Assembly: GCA_027627705.1 (NCBI GenBank)
Contig: CP091242.1
Location: forward strand, 2,220,677 to 2,284,676
DNA from: Hyphomonadaceae bacterium BL14
GTDB lineage: Bacteria; Pseudomonadota; Alphaproteobacteria; Caulobacterales; Maricaulaceae
DNA length: 64,000 nt
Direction: 5' to 3'
Below are positions 45,022-54,953 of this stretch, piece after piece; positions within the stretch are counted from its first letter, which is position 1; each line of letters starts with the position of its first letter. Under the pieces are notes generated by a model that had not been told where the DNA came from, made no database searches, and was given only the letters and a program-made list of their open reading frames with translations. The position numbers were made by a program, and so were the translations under genes.

Positions 45022-45951
45022 TCAGGCGGCTCTCATGCCGCAGCGCGCGTCCAGCATCTCAAGCATGCGCTGCGCCGCCCTCTCGGTTTCGTGAAGCGGG
45101 ACATAGGTCCAGCGCTCCAGCGCGCCCAGAAAGGGACGCACCGCACCATGACCTTCCAGCGCGGCGTAAAGCCGGCGGAACTTGCCGGGATTCCCGTCCA
45201 CGCCCAAGCGGTAGACCGGCGTTCCGGTGGCCGCCGCCTCGGTGAGCATGTTGGTGGAATCCTCCGTGACGAAAATCCAGTCGGCGCCCGCGAGAAAGGC
45301 GAAATACGGGTTCGGACCGTCGTCCTGGTGCAGCCAGATATCGGGCTGTTGGCCATAGCGCGCGCGGATCAGGGCTGCGAACCCGTCCGGCGTGCGCCGC
45401 GACAGGGTGATCAGAAGGCCAATGCGATGCGCGCGCAGCGCCTCGATCCGGTCAATCAGATAGGCGCAGGCGCTTTGCGAAAACCGGTGATGCCTGGACT
45501 CCCCGCCGATCAGCACCGCCGCGCGGGGCGCGCGGATCTGAGCCAGCCGGTCGGCAAAGGCGATCCGCTCGGCCTCAAGCAGTTCCGGCGTCACCCGGTT
45601 GGGCGAGCCGATGAGGGGCAGCACATTGCGGCCTGCGAGCCGGTCATGATGCGGCGGCACGATGAGATCGAACACCTCATGATGCGCACGGGGATCCTGG
45701 ATATAGACCATCAGCGCCCTTGGATACGCCGCCCGCACCGACGGCGCGGCGCGCACGGCGGCGCGTCCGCACCCGATCCAGATATCCGGCGCCGGGGCGT
45801 CCGGAACCGCCCGAGGCCCGGTGCGCGCCAGCGTGACCGGCGTGATCGCCAGCGGCGTCCGCCGCGCCAGCGCCTGCGCCAGGCCCAGCACCTGGCTGGC
45901 CATCCCGGCGCGGCCATCCGAAACGGCCCAACAGATGCGCGGTTTTGTCAT
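45022..45951 (-). CDS. ELM1/GtrOC1 family glycosyltransferase-like protein
   Basis: The 309-residue protein matches the mitochondrial-fission ELM1 family: ICWAVSDGRAGMASQVLGLA at the start, IWIGCGRAAVRAA, VYIQDPRAHHEVFDLIVPPHHD and the C-terminal WIFVTEDSTNMLTEAAATGTPVYRL, which looks like a GT-B donor site. Bacterial members, mainly alphaproteobacterial, are thought to be glycosyltransferases acting in lipopolysaccharide or envelope assembly; the plant homologue affects mitochondrial division. No lipopolysaccharide cluster is nearby. It is divergent from the BlaI gene with about 100 bases between starts. Confidence 0.88.
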   Translation of the reverse strand: MTKPRICWAVSDGRAGMASQVLGLAQALARRTPLAITPVTLARTGPRAVPDAPAPDIWIGCGRAAVRAAPSVRAAYPRALMVYIQDPRAHHEVFDLIVPPHHDRLAGRNVLPLIGSPNRVTPELLEAERIAFADRLAQIRAPRAAVLIGGESRHHRFSQSACAYLIDRIEALRAHRIGLLITLSRRTPDGFAALIRARYGQQPDIWLHQDDGPNPYFAFLAGADWIFVTEDSTNMLTEAAATGTPVYRLGVDGNPGKFRRLYAALEGHGAVRPFLGALERWTYVPLHETERAAQRMLEMLDARCGMRAA

Positions 45952-46000
45952 AGCGCCATGGTGGCTGCGGGCGCGGCGAGGTCAAGCGAGGAGCGCGCAA

Positions 46001-46032
46001 TTGACAGGTGACGCGCACATGCTACACTTGTC
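46001..46032 (+). promoter_or_regulatory. Promoter with overlapping BlaI-type operator
   Basis: TTGACA (46001-46006) and TACACT (46023-46028) are 16 bases apart, a strong sigma-70-type promoter 25 bases before the BlaI start. An inverted repeat, GACAGGTG (46003-46010) and CACTTGTC (46025-46032), with 7 of 8 bases symmetric, covers both boxes. A BlaI dimer bound here would block transcription of its own operon. Confidence 0.65.
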
Positions 46033-46053
46033 GCGCACGTCAGACTGGAGCCG

Positions 46054-46455
46054 ATGATGACAACACCCGAACCCAATCCCAGTGAGCTGGCCGTACTCAA
46101 GGCGCTGTGGAGTGCAGAGCGGCTCAGCGCCCGTGAAATCCATGACCGGATCGGCGCGGATCAGGGCTGGAGCCATTCCACCACCCGCACCGTCATCCAG
46201 CGCATGGTCGACAAGGGCCTTGTGCTTCGCGAGAGCCTGCATGGCCTCGCGGTCTTCGCACCTGCCTCGCGCAAGGTGGATCTGATCTCGTCGCTGGTGC
46301 GCAGTTTCGCCGCCCGCGTTCTGGAGGCCGACCCCGCCGCCCTGCCCGCCTCAGCCTTCGCCGGCAGCCGCCTGCTCGATGCGGCCGAGCGCGCCGAACT
46401 GGAAGCCTTGCTCAAAGCCCAGCCGGACTCACCCACAGATGAGGAGACACTCTGA
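46054..46455 (+). CDS. BlaI/MecI/CopY family repressor
   Basis: The 133-residue protein has the BlaI winged helix: PNPSELAVLKALWSAERLSA, the recognition segment WSHSTTRTVIQRMVDKGLV and a dimerisation tail. In BlaI/MecI systems a membrane metalloprotease partner cleaves the repressor between the two domains on signal. That partner is the next gene, which overlaps by one base (TGATG). CTGGAG precedes the ATG. A promoter with a dyad operator lies just upstream. The system is probably envelope-stress responsive rather than for beta-lactam resistance, because no beta-lactamase of class A or PBP2a is adjacent. Confidence 0.92.
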   Translation: MMTTPEPNPSELAVLKALWSAERLSAREIHDRIGADQGWSHSTTRTVIQRMVDKGLVLRESLHGLAVFAPASRKVDLISSLVRSFAARVLEADPAALPASAFAGSRLLDAAERAELEALLKAQPDSPTDEETL

Positions 46456-48014
46456 TGACCCTTGCACAGATTCTCACCGCGGCGGCGCTGTGCGTGCCGG
46501 CCGCTTTGTGCGCCTGGGCCGCCGCCCGCGCGCTGGAACCGCGCCTGTCGCCACGCGCCGGCGTTCATCTCTGGCGCGCCGCGCGTCTGGCGCTTGCCGC
46601 GCCGCTCGCCGCGCTCGCCCTGCCGGCCCTGGCCGGGCTCATGCCCGCGCCTGTGGCGGCGCAAGGCGGCGTCCCGGCCGCCCCGGCCCAGCCTGTCGCC
46701 GCCCCGATATTCCAGCCGGCGATCGAGTTTGCCCAGACCCTTGGCGGCGGTATTCCGCAGGGCGTGCTCTGGCTGATCGTGGCGCTTTACGCGGCCGGTT
46801 TCGCCTTCGCTGTCTCCCGGGCGGTGTCGCGCCGGGCTGCTCTCGCGAAGCTCACCGCAGGCAGCCGGCCGGCCACCGCCGCCGTTGCCGACATCGCCGT
46901 GCGCTGGCGGTCCCGGCTCTCCCTCCCGGACAACATAGCTCCGGTGCGGGTGGCCGATTTTGACGGCTCGCCCTTTGTCGCCGGGCTGCGCCCGGTGATT
47001 TTCGCCCCCGCCGCGCTGGCCAATGACCCGGCCTGCGAAGCCGCCCTCGCCCACGAGCTGACCCATGTGAAGCGGGGCGACGAGGCCGACCGCCTGCTGG
47101 GCGAAGCGCTGGCGGTGCTGTTCTGGTTCAATCCGGCGGTCTACGTCATTGAACGGCGCCTGGCCGGGGCGCGTGAGCTGGCCTGCGACGCCGAAGTGCT
47201 CGACCGGGCCGAACCGGCCCTGCGCCGGGACTATGCTACGGGAATCGCGCAGCTGGCGCCCGGCGAAACGGCGGCGACCGCCTTTCTGTCCGATCTGCCG
47301 GATTTGCGGCGGCGCCGGGTGAAAGCCGCCCTCGCCCATGACGGGCGCAGGGCCGGATGCGCCGCCGCAGCGCTGGCAGGGGCGCTGGTGCTCGCAGCGG
47401 CTCTACCGGCCGCGGGTCTGGCGGCGGCGCTCAGCGAGCGCGTGCAGGCGGCGACGGACGCGCCGCACACGCTCTCCGCGGGGGTGAACGAGGCGATACT
47501 CGACGCGCAAGAGGCGATGGAGGCGAGAGATTACCGGCGCGCGCTCGCCATTCTGGACGGCGCACCGGCATCAACACCCCGAGAGCAGAGCGTGGTTCAG
47601 CGGATGCGCGCCAACGCACTCTATCTTCGCACCCGCACCGATGAGGCCGCGCAGGCGCTTGAGGACGCGGTCGACGCGGGCGGGCTGACGCCTGAAGAAG
47701 AGCGCTCGGTACGGTCAAGTCTGACAGGGCTCTATATCAGCCAGGGCCACAACGACCGCGCTATCAGCACATTAAATCCGCTGCTGGCGGGTGGTTTCGG
47801 GCAGAATCCTCAAGAGGCCCGGAGCGCTGCTCTGTACCTTCTCCAGCTCGGCGAACCGGCCCGGGCGCTACCCTTTATCGGGACATTCCTGAGCACAACC
47901 GCGAACCCGATTCACGCTGATCTGAATCTAGCGCGGAGGATCTATCAACAAACAGGGCACGAGGCCGAAGCCGAGGCGATGGCCGCCCGCATCGCGGACC
48001 TGTACGGCGAATGA
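46455..48014 (+). CDS. M56 family (BlaR1-like) membrane metalloprotease with C-terminal TPR-like repeats
   Basis: The 519-residue protein has membrane segments at about 5-25, 45-65 and 100-122, a cytoplasmic zinc protease domain with HELTH at 200-204 and the third ligand in ARELACDAEVL near 241, then another membrane span at about 305-330. In BlaR1 a penicillin-sensing domain would follow; here residues 345-519 instead read as helical repeats (NEAILDAQEAMEARDYRRALAIL, VVQRMRANALYLRTRTDEAAQALEDAVDAG split across two repeats, YLLQLGEPARALPFI), like TPRs. The signal sensed outside the membrane is therefore probably a protein. It would cleave the BlaI encoded just upstream. Confidence 0.88.
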   Translation: MTLAQILTAAALCVPAALCAWAAARALEPRLSPRAGVHLWRAARLALAAPLAALALPALAGLMPAPVAAQGGVPAAPAQPVAAPIFQPAIEFAQTLGGGIPQGVLWLIVALYAAGFAFAVSRAVSRRAALAKLTAGSRPATAAVADIAVRWRSRLSLPDNIAPVRVADFDGSPFVAGLRPVIFAPAALANDPACEAALAHELTHVKRGDEADRLLGEALAVLFWFNPAVYVIERRLAGARELACDAEVLDRAEPALRRDYATGIAQLAPGETAATAFLSDLPDLRRRRVKAALAHDGRRAGCAAAALAGALVLAAALPAAGLAAALSERVQAATDAPHTLSAGVNEAILDAQEAMEARDYRRALAILDGAPASTPREQSVVQRMRANALYLRTRTDEAAQALEDAVDAGGLTPEEERSVRSSLTGLYISQGHNDRAISTLNPLLAGGFGQNPQEARSAALYLLQLGEPARALPFIGTFLSTTANPIHADLNLARRIYQQTGHEAEAEAMAARIADLYGE

Positions 48015-48044
48015 TATCAGCCGTTACGCAGCGTCAGACCAAAG

Positions 48045-48079
48045 ACGGCCGGCGCCTTGAAGCGCCGGCCGTTTCTTTT
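48045..48079 (+). terminator. Terminator of the BlaI-M56 operon, possibly bidirectional
   Basis: ACGGCCGGCGC (48045-48055) and GCGCCGGCCGT (48062-48072) form a perfect 11-bp stem with a 6-base loop followed by TTTCTTTT on the plus strand. Greater symmetry on the other strand is poor in T (CTTTGG), but the hairpin also sits just past the convergent greA stop. Confidence 0.88.
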
Positions 48080-48081
48080 GA

Positions 48082-48555
48082 TTAGACCCACTGCACTTTC
48101 AGGATCTCGTACGTTTTCACGCCGCCGGGCGCGGTGACTTCCACCACGTCGCCGGTTTCCTTGTTGATCAGGGCGCGCGCGATGGGCGAGGAGATGGAGA
48201 TCTTGCCCGATTTCACGTCCGCCTCGTCATCGCCGACGATCTTGTAGGTCGCCTCGGCGTCGGTGTCCTCGTCCACCACGGTGACCGTGGCGCCGAACTT
48301 CACCGTGTCGCCCGACAGCTTGGAGGTGTCGATGACCTGGGCGCGCGCCAGCTTGTCCTCAAGCTCCTGGAGGCGGCCTTCAATCCAGCCCTGGCGCTCC
48401 TTGGCGGCGTGATACTCGGCGTTTTCCGACAGATCGCCATGGTCGCGCGCTTCGGAAATCGCCTGGATCACCGCCGGGCGCTCCACGGACTTGAGGTGCC
48501 TGAGTTCATCGTCGATGGCCTTGTGGCCCTCGGCGGTCATGGGGATCTTCTGCAT
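48082..48555 (-). CDS. greA: Transcription elongation factor GreA
   Basis: GreA rescues backtracked RNA polymerase by stimulating transcript cleavage. The 157-residue protein from [10 protein letters not shown] (48555) has the N-terminal coiled coil with acidic tip ([20 protein letters not shown]) and the C-terminal FKBP-like domain ending [15 protein letters not shown]. The DLSEN tip residues that reach the polymerase active site are intact. The frame continues to 48675 into carB but this is not part of the family. A terminator lies between carB and greA, so greA probably has its own promoter in the gap of about 60 bases as well as read-through. Confidence 0.95.
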   Translation of the reverse strand: MQKIPMTAEGHKAIDDELRHLKSVERPAVIQAISEARDHGDLSENAEYHAAKERQGWIEGRLQELEDKLARAQVIDTSKLSGDTVKFGATVTVVDEDTDAEATYKIVGDDEADVKSGKISISSPIARALINKETGDVVEVTAPGGVKTYEILKVQWV

Positions 48556-48585
48556 GGATGTCCCGTTTCGCGTATTGAACGCCTG

Positions 48586-48617
48586 TAAATCAAAGCCTGC
48601 CCGGATCAGGGCAGGCT
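48586..48617 (-). terminator. Rho-independent terminator directly after carB
   Basis: On the minus strand AGCCTGCCC and GGGCAGGCT (48617-48609 and 48602-48594) form a perfect 9-bp stem with a 6-base loop, followed by TTTGATTT. The carB stop TGA abuts the stem. It would limit transcription from carB into greA. Confidence 0.8.
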
Positions 48618-51600
48618 CATTGCGATCTACTAGAATAGGATTGGAGCGAGCGCGGTTCAAGCTGGCCGGCATCAATCACCGCAATTGACTTGATCGCGGC
48701 GCGCGCCGCCGAGGCGGTGGTGTAGCACGGAACGCGCATGTCCAGCGCCGTGCGGCGGATGGAATAGCTGTCGATCAGCGAGCGCTGGCCCTCGGTTGTG
48801 TTGAAGGCGAGCTGGACCTCGCCATTCTTGATCGCGTCGACGATATGGGGCCGGCCTTCAAACACCTTGTTGACCCGGCGCACCGCCACGCCCGCCGCTT
48901 CCAGCACGTCCGCCGTGCCGCCCGTGGCCAGCACTTCAAAACCCAGCCCGGTGAGGGTGCGGCATGGTTCGATCATCGCCGCCTTGTCGGAGTCTTTGAG
49001 CGAGACGAACACCCCGCCCGTGCGGGGCAAATTCACCCCGGCGCCCAGCTGGGCCTTGGCGAAGGCGGCCTCGAAACGGGCATCAATGCCCATCACCTCG
49101 CCGGTGGAGCGCATTTCCGGGCCCAGCACCGGGTCCACGCCGGGGAAGCGCGCGAACGGCATCACCGCCTCTTTCACCGACACATGCTTGGGATCGCCTT
49201 TGGGCAGGTCAAAGCTGCTCAGCATGCGTCCTGCCATCACCTGGGCGGCGATGCGCGCCACAGGGGCACCGATGGCCTTGGCCACGAAGGGCACGGTGCG
49301 GCTGGCGCGCGGATTGACCTCAAGCAGGAAAATCTCGCCGTCCTTGACCGCGAACTGCACGTTCATAAGCCCCTTCACCTTGATCGCGCGGGCCAGGGCC
49401 TCGGTTTCACGACGCAGTTCGGCCACGGTCCCGGCCGACAGCGAATAGGGCGGCAGGACGCAGGCGCTGTCGCCCGAATGCACCCCGGCCTCCTCGATAT
49501 GCTCCATGATCCCGGCGACCCAGACGGTCTCGCCGTCACACACCGCGTCCACATCCACTTCCGAGGCGTCAGACAGATAGCGGTCCAGTAGGAGCGGCGA
49601 TTTGCCCGACACATGCACCGCCTCGCGGATATAGCGCTCGAAGCTTTCCTGTTCGCGTACGATCTCCATGCCCCGTCCGCCCAGAACGTGGGAGGGGCGC
49701 AGCACCAGCGGGAAGCCCAGCGTGCGCGCTGCTACCGTGGCTTCTTCCACCGAGCGGGCGATGACGTTGGGCGGCTGTTTCAGGCCCAGCTCGTCCAGCA
49801 GCGCCTTGAAGCGCTCGCGGTCTTCGGCCAGATCGATGGCGTCCGGGCTGGTGCCCAGGATCGGGATGCCCGCAGCCTCCAGGTCGGCGGAGAGCTTCAG
49901 CGGGGTCTGGCCGCCATACTGCACGACCACGCCGATGAGCTCGCCGTTGGCGCGCTCGGTCTCGATCAGCTCGATCACATCCTCGGCGGTCAGCGGCTCG
50001 AAATACAGCCGGTCGGCGGTGTCATAGTCTGTCGAGACGGTCTCGGGGTTGCAGTTCACCATGATGGACTCGATGTCCATGTCGGCGAACGCGAACGCCG
50101 CGTGACAGCAGCAATAATCAAACTCGATGCCCTGACCGATGCGGTTCGGACCGCCGCCCAGGATGATCGCCTTCTTGCGGCCTGTGGGCTCGCTCTCGCA
50201 GGCTCCGCCGGTCTCGTAGGTGGAGTACATGTACGGCGTCACCGCCGCGAACTCCGCTGCGCAGGTATCCACCCGTTTGTAGACCGGACGCACGCCCAGT
50301 GCGCGGCGCGCCGACGCGACCCCGGCTTCGGCGGTGCCCGTGATGGCGGCCAGGCGCGCATCGGAAAAGCCCATGGCTTTGAGACGGCGCATGCCGTCGG
50401 CATCGCCGGGCAAGCCCAGCATACGTACATCCTCTTCTGCCGCCACGATCTCCTCGATCTGGCGCAGGAACCAGGGCTCATAGGCGCAGGCGGCCTGGAT
50501 GCTCTCCATGCTCAGCCCCTCGCGGAACGCCTGGGCGATCACGCGCAGCCGGTCCGGGGTGGGCAGCGACAGCGCCGCCAGCACCGCCTGGCGGCGCGCC
50601 GCATCATCCTCGGCGGTGTCGACGCCGGGGATCGCAATCTCGTCAAAACCCGACAGGCCGGTCTCCAGGCTACGCAGCGCCTTCTGGACGCTTTCCTGGA
50701 AGCAACGGCCAATGGCCATGGCCTCGCCCACCGATTTCATCGACGTGGTCAGGCTGTCCTTGGCACCGGGATATTTCTCGAAGGCAAAGCGCGGGATTTT
50801 CGTGACCACATAATCAATGGCCGGCTCGAAGCTGGCCGGCGTCGCGCCGCCGGTGATGTCATTGTCGATCTCGTCCAGCGTATAGCCCACGGCCAGCTTG
50901 GCGGCGACACGGGCAATGGGAAAGCCGGTAGCCTTGGACGCCAGCGCCGAGGAGCGCGACACGCGCGGGTTCATCTCGATGACCAGCATGCGGCCATCAG
51001 CCGGATTGACGGCGAACTGCACATTGGAGCCGCCGGTCTCCACCCCGATCTCGCGCAGCACGGCGATCGAGGCCGAGCGCATGCGCTGGTATTCCTTGTC
51101 CGTGAGGGTGAGCGCCGGTGCCACGGTAATGGAATCGCCCGTATGCACGCCCATGGGATCGATATTTTCGATGGAGCACACGATGATGCAATTGTCCGCA
51201 CGGTCGCGGACCACCTCCATCTCGTATTCCTTCCAGCCAACCACGCTCTCCTCGATCAGCACTTCGGTGACCGGGGAGTTGTAGAGGCCCGAGGCGACGA
51301 TCTCGCGAAATTCCTCGACATTATAGGCGATGCCCCCGCCCGTGCCGCCCATGGTGAAGGAGGGGCGGATCACCGCCGGCAGACCCAGCTCCTCCAGCAC
51401 GATCTCGGCTTCGGCCAGGGTGTGGGCGGTGCGCGATTTGGGGCTTTCCAGCCCGATGGAATCCATGGCGTTGCGAAAACGCTCGCGGTTCTCGGCCTTG
51501 TCGATGACGTCGGCGCGTGCGCCGATCATTTCCACCCCGAACAGCTCCAGCACGCCGCGACGGTCCAGTTCCAGCGCGCAGTTGAGGGCGGTCTGCCCGC

Positions 51601-51871
51601 CCATGGTAGGAAGGAGCGCGTCAGGGCGCTCCTTCTCGATCACCTTGGCGACCATTTCCGGCGTGATCGGCTCGATATAGGTGGCGTCGGCGAGCCCGGG
51701 ATCGGTCATGATCGTGGCCGGGTTGGAGTTCACCAGAATCACCCGGTAGCCCTCTTCCTTCAGCGCCTTGACCGCCTGCACGCCCGAATAGTCGAACTCG
51801 CAGGCCTGACCGATCACGATGGGCCCCGCGCCGATGATCAGGATGGACTGGATGTCAGTGCGTCTGGGCAT
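48617..51871 (-). CDS. carB: Carbamoyl phosphate synthetase large subunit
   Basis: CarB makes carbamoyl phosphate from bicarbonate, ATP and ammonia delivered by CarA, for pyrimidine and arginine synthesis. The 1084-residue chain begins [20 protein letters not shown] and has two ATP-grasp halves: [17 protein letters not shown] in the first and [15 protein letters not shown] in the second, and a C-terminal MGS-like allosteric domain ([39 protein letters not shown]). The length is normal. carA is 5.5 kb upstream on the same strand, separated by four unrelated genes. A hairpin terminator abuts the stop. The SbtA bicarbonate importer in the same window might support its substrate, which is speculative. 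Confidence 0.97.
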   Translation of the reverse strand: MPRRTDIQSILIIGAGPIVIGQACEFDYSGVQAVKALKEEGYRVILVNSNPATIMTDPGLADATYIEPITPEMVAKVIEKERPDALLPTMGGQTALNCALELDRRGVLELFGVEMIGARADVIDKAENRERFRNAMDSIGLESPKSRTAHTLAEAEIVLEELGLPAVIRPSFTMGGTGGGIAYNVEEFREIVASGLYNSPVTEVLIEESVVGWKEYEMEVVRDRADNCIIVCSIENIDPMGVHTGDSITVAPALTLTDKEYQRMRSASIAVLREIGVETGGSNVQFAVNPADGRMLVIEMNPRVSRSSALASKATGFPIARVAAKLAVGYTLDEIDNDITGGATPASFEPAIDYVVTKIPRFAFEKYPGAKDSLTTSMKSVGEAMAIGRCFQESVQKALRSLETGLSGFDEIAIPGVDTAEDDAARRQAVLAALSLPTPDRLRVIAQAFREGLSMESIQAACAYEPWFLRQIEEIVAAEEDVRMLGLPGDADGMRRLKAMGFSDARLAAITGTAEAGVASARRALGVRPVYKRVDTCAAEFAAVTPYMYSTYETGGACESEPTGRKKAIILGGGPNRIGQGIEFDYCCCHAAFAFADMDIESIMVNCNPETVSTDYDTADRLYFEPLTAEDVIELIETERANGELIGVVVQYGGQTPLKLSADLEAAGIPILGTSPDAIDLAEDRERFKALLDELGLKQPPNVIARSVEEATVAARTLGFPLVLRPSHVLGGRGMEIVREQESFERYIREAVHVSGKSPLLLDRYLSDASEVDVDAVCDGETVWVAGIMEHIEEAGVHSGDSACVLPPYSLSAGTVAELRRETEALARAIKVKGLMNVQFAVKDGEIFLLEVNPRASRTVPFVAKAIGAPVARIAAQVMAGRMLSSFDLPKGDPKHVSVKEAVMPFARFPGVDPVLGPEMRSTGEVMGIDARFEAAFAKAQLGAGVNLPRTGGVFVSLKDSDKAAMIEPCRTLTGLGFEVLATGGTADVLEAAGVAVRRVNKVFEGRPHIVDAIKNGEVQLAFNTTEGQRSLIDSYSIRRTALDMRVPCYTTASAARAAIKSIAVIDAGQLEPRSLQSYSSRSQ

Positions 51872-52013
51872 GGGCTCGGCCTTTCAGTCAGACGCGCGCA
51901 AACCCGGCCCCCGGATGGGTCCCGGGAGGGGCGTGCGGCGCGGGTTCAATCGCTGAAACCCGTGTCTAACGCCTGCCGCCGCGCTTGGCGAGAGCCGGTT
52001 TACAGGGCCGGGC

Positions 52014-52484
52014 TCAGCCCGTCTTCAGCCGCGCCCCGGCTAGGGCCAGCCAGAGGGCGATGGCAGCCAGGAAGACCTGATATTCCATGCCGCCCATGGG
52101 GTGGGTTTCGGTGGCCATGAAGGCCCACTGACCCCAGTGAAGGGTCGCAATCGCGCCCAGCAGAACCGGCAGGGCCGCCAGGCCGGCCAGCCGCGTGGCC
52201 AGCGCACCGGCTGCGCCGCTGATGAGCCCGCCGGCCAGGATCGCGGCACCGGCGAAGAGCTCGGCAAACGCGACAAGGCCCGCCAGTACGAGCGCGGGGA
52301 CGCCCTCCACGCCGAAGTTCGGCGTGATCATCATCATGGCGAACGGCTCGAGGCCCATGCCAAACAGCTTGCCCAGCCCCTTGTGCAGGAATACAGCGGC
52401 GAATCCGGCGCGCAGCACCCAGTGGGCGGCGGGCAGGGCGGGCGCGGCCGCGCGGTTGAACAGGGTTTCGGCTCTGGCGAACAT
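52014..52484 (-). CDS. DoxX family membrane protein
   Basis: From MFARAETLFN (52484) the 156-residue protein has four hydrophobic helices and the DoxX pattern VLRAGFAAVFLHKGLGKLFG, FAELFAGAAILAGGL and MGGMEYQVFLAAIALWL. DoxX proteins are small quinone- or redox-associated membrane proteins with poorly known roles. GGAG six bases upstream of the ATG supports this start over 52562. It lies alone between carB and the peptide-binding lipoprotein gene on the same strand. Confidence 0.87.
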   Translation of the reverse strand: MFARAETLFNRAAAPALPAAHWVLRAGFAAVFLHKGLGKLFGMGLEPFAMMMITPNFGVEGVPALVLAGLVAFAELFAGAAILAGGLISGAAGALATRLAGLAALPVLLGAIATLHWGQWAFMATETHPMGGMEYQVFLAAIALWLALAGARLKTG

Positions 52485-52648
52485 GACAGTCTCCTGATGA
52501 ATAGCGATGGCGCAGGGCCTTTCCCCGCGCCGCGGGGGCAAACTCGCCCACGCGCTGCTCACTTGGAAATCAGCTCTCGGAGAGCCGGGCGTGACAATGG
52601 CTCACGCCGCTGTGACGGGGCGGGGCCAGCGCCCCGGCCCCCATCGCC

Positions 52649-54229
52649 CTACCCCAACCGCAAATCCCGCCACAGATGGGGCGGGATGTCATCGCGGGCG
52701 CGCACGCGCGGGGCGACCAGCCACCAGGCGCGTTCGTGCAGGAGCGGGATGTTCGGCATATCGGCGAGCAGCTCGGCCTCGGCCTCGCGGTGCAGCTGCG
52801 CGCGGCGGGTGCGGTCGAGCTCGCCGCGCGCCTCGCGCATCAGCGCATCAAAGGCGGGGCGCCGTCCGCCTTCCCAGTTGGTATTGTCGGCAAAGCCCTC
52901 GCGGGCGAACGGCTGAAGCATGAAATCCGGATCGGATTTCAGCCCGCGGTCAAAGCGCGCGAGCGCCAGATCATACTCACCGCCATCCACTGCCGCATAC
53001 AGGTCCAGCGGATAGGTGGCCAGAAGCTCGCAGGCCACTCCGGCCCGGCGCCAGTCATCAATGATCGCCAGCGCCACCCGGTCGCGGTCACCGGCACTGG
53101 CACGCAAGGTGAGGCGCAGCGGATTGCCCGGGCCATACCCGGCGTCCTCCAGACGCGCGCGCGCCGCGTCCAGGTCCGGCCCGGCGCTTTCGGCCTCGGG
53201 ATCGGGGATAACGCGGTCTGCAGGCGTGGACAGGCCGTGGAAGAAATGGGTGTTGAGATAGGCCCGGTCGATGGCCAGGCTCAGCGCCTGGCGCACGCGG
53301 ACATCGCGCAGGCGCGGGCTGGCGCAATTGACCTTGATATAGGTGAGGATCGGCGCGGGAAAGCTGCGCAGCTGGTCGCCGATACGCTCGCGCAACAGGC
53401 CCAGCTGGTCGCCCGGCGGGCGGTCCACCAGATCGTAATCGCCCGCGCGGAACCGGCGGGCGCGCGCGGCACCGTCATCGATCACATCCACGCGGATGGT
53501 GCCGATGCGCACGCCTTCAACGCCGGCAAAGCGCGGGTTCTTCTCCAGCCGGTAGCTCATGGCGCCCTGGTCGGCCAGCAGATAGGGCCCGGCGCTGACC
53601 CAGTGCTCAGGGCGCGTCCAGTCATCGGGCCGCGCCTCCACGGCGTGGCGCGGCAGGGGATAGAACTCGCGCATCAGGACCGGAAACAGGCTGACGGGCC
53701 GGTCAAGCTCGAACACCACCGTGTGCGCGTCCGGCGCGCTGACACCAATCTCTTCAGGCGCGATCTGGCCGAGCAGCGCTGCGCGCGCGCCCCTTACCGC
53801 GAAGAAATCGCCCAGATCCGCGAACCCCGTGCGCGGGTCCACCGCGCGGCGGGCTGTCCAGACTACATCGTCGGACGTGATCGGCGCGCCGTCGGACCAG
53901 ACCAGGCCCGGCGTCAGACCGAAGGTCCAGGTGCGGGCATCGTCGCTGCGCCACGACGCCGCCAGGCCCGGTGCCAGCCCGCCTGACGGCGAATACTCTG
54001 TCAGGGGCGCGTGCAGCTGCTTGTACAAAAGCGCCGCGGAGGCGAACTGGCCCTTCAGGGGGTCAAGGCTGTCGGCTTCGGAATCGATGGCCACACGCAG
54101 CATGTCCGAGGGATCGCCGCTCTTGCCGCAGGCGGCCGCGCCTGCCAGCGCCAGAGACGAGGCCACCAGACCCCGCCGGGTCAGGCGTGCCTGCTCAGGC
54201 CACCGGCCGGAAAATGAAATTATTGACAT
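52649..54229 (-). CDS. Extracellular solute-binding protein family 5 (peptide/nickel type), lipoprotein
   Basis: From MSIISFSGRW (54229) the 526-residue protein has a twin-arginine-like LTRRGLVASSLALAGAAAC lipoprotein signal and an SBP_5 domain: DSEADSLDPLKGQFASAALL, GLAASWRSDDARTWTFGLTPG, WSDGAPITSDDVVWT and VRQALSLAIDRAYLNTHFF. It should bind oligopeptides or a similar solute for an ABC importer, but no permease or ATPase gene of the Opp/Dpp type is adjacent. It overlaps the preceding FkbM gene by 35 bases from this start; a later start would lose the leader. The orphan status suggests use with a distant transporter or as a sensor. Confidence 0.83.
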   Translation of the reverse strand: MSIISFSGRWPEQARLTRRGLVASSLALAGAAACGKSGDPSDMLRVAIDSEADSLDPLKGQFASAALLYKQLHAPLTEYSPSGGLAPGLAASWRSDDARTWTFGLTPGLVWSDGAPITSDDVVWTARRAVDPRTGFADLGDFFAVRGARAALLGQIAPEEIGVSAPDAHTVVFELDRPVSLFPVLMREFYPLPRHAVEARPDDWTRPEHWVSAGPYLLADQGAMSYRLEKNPRFAGVEGVRIGTIRVDVIDDGAARARRFRAGDYDLVDRPPGDQLGLLRERIGDQLRSFPAPILTYIKVNCASPRLRDVRVRQALSLAIDRAYLNTHFFHGLSTPADRVIPDPEAESAGPDLDAARARLEDAGYGPGNPLRLTLRASAGDRDRVALAIIDDWRRAGVACELLATYPLDLYAAVDGGEYDLALARFDRGLKSDPDFMLQPFAREGFADNTNWEGGRRPAFDALMREARGELDRTRRAQLHREAEAELLADMPNIPLLHERAWWLVAPRVRARDDIPPHLWRDLRLG

Positions 54230-54953
54230 AGCCCGCCTCTCCCGCCCGTCCGCGATGGTCGCGCGCCACATCCAGCGCCTCACGGCTGATGACCGTACGG
54301 TCGCGGATCGCCTGCGTGATGTAGCCAAGCGACTCGACAAAATCGAGGGCCGAGTCGAGATCGCTGCCGGTATGGCGCTCCTCGATTTCGATAATCATCA
54401 CCGGCCGGTCACGGATGATGACGCCGCGCGCGCCCTCCAGAACGGCCCGCTCATGGCCCTCCACATCAATCTTCATGAAGCCCACGGGTGGCGGATCAAG
54501 CGCATCCAGCGGCGCGGCGCGCACCGGGACACACATATGGGCCGCGCCGGCGATCTTGTCCGGGTTCAGAGACGCACCCTGGTTGGAATAGCGCCCGTCC
54601 GCGCCGGGGATCATCAGCTCGGCTTCGCCGTCTGCGTCCGACAGGGCGATGGCGTGGCAGGTCACGCGCGGACCAGCCGCGCGGTGCAGGAAGTCATAGA
54701 GCTTCGGGTTCGGCTCGAACGCCCAGACCGCCGGGCAGAGCCGGGCCATCTCATGGGCCCAGATACCGCGATTGGCACCGATATCGACGGCCAGGCGGTC
54801 AGGGTCGACCAGATCGGGCAAAAGCCGCAGGCCGTACTCGCCCTTGTGCCGCTCGCGCGCAACAATGCGTTTGAGCTCCAGCCGCGGGGGCACGAGCGCG
54901 CGCTTGAGGCGCTCCTCCAGAGTCAGCGGCGGGCCGGACGCCCGGGTCACCAC
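54195..54953 (-). CDS. FkbM family SAM-dependent methyltransferase
   Basis: The 252-residue protein has a Rossmann methyltransferase core: DPDRLAVDIGANRGIWAHEM is the SAM-binding motif I, VWAFEPNPKLYDFL follows, and VGFMKIDVEGHERAVLEGA with VMIIEIEERHTG are FkbM-type landmarks. Members O-methylate sugars, polyketides or glycans; the target is unknown. GTG codons at 54953 and 54950 overlap the stop of the protease gene. It lies between the subtilisin-like protease and the solute-binding lipoprotein, all leftward and overlapping, so the three are probably one transcript. Confidence 0.87.
   Translation of the reverse strand: MVTRASGPPLTLEERLKRALVPPRLELKRIVARERHKGEYGLRLLPDLVDPDRLAVDIGANRGIWAHEMARLCPAVWAFEPNPKLYDFLHRAAGPRVTCHAIALSDADGEAELMIPGADGRYSNQGASLNPDKIAGAAHMCVPVRAAPLDALDPPPVGFMKIDVEGHERAVLEGARGVIIRDRPVMIIEIEERHTGSDLDSALDFVESLGYITQAIRDRTVISREALDVARDHRGRAGEAGYVNNFIFRPVA

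Noticed and set aside
49613..52120. 835-residue plus-strand ORF opposite carB
   Set aside because: carB is full-length and unmistakable; the antisense frame has no recognisable domain.
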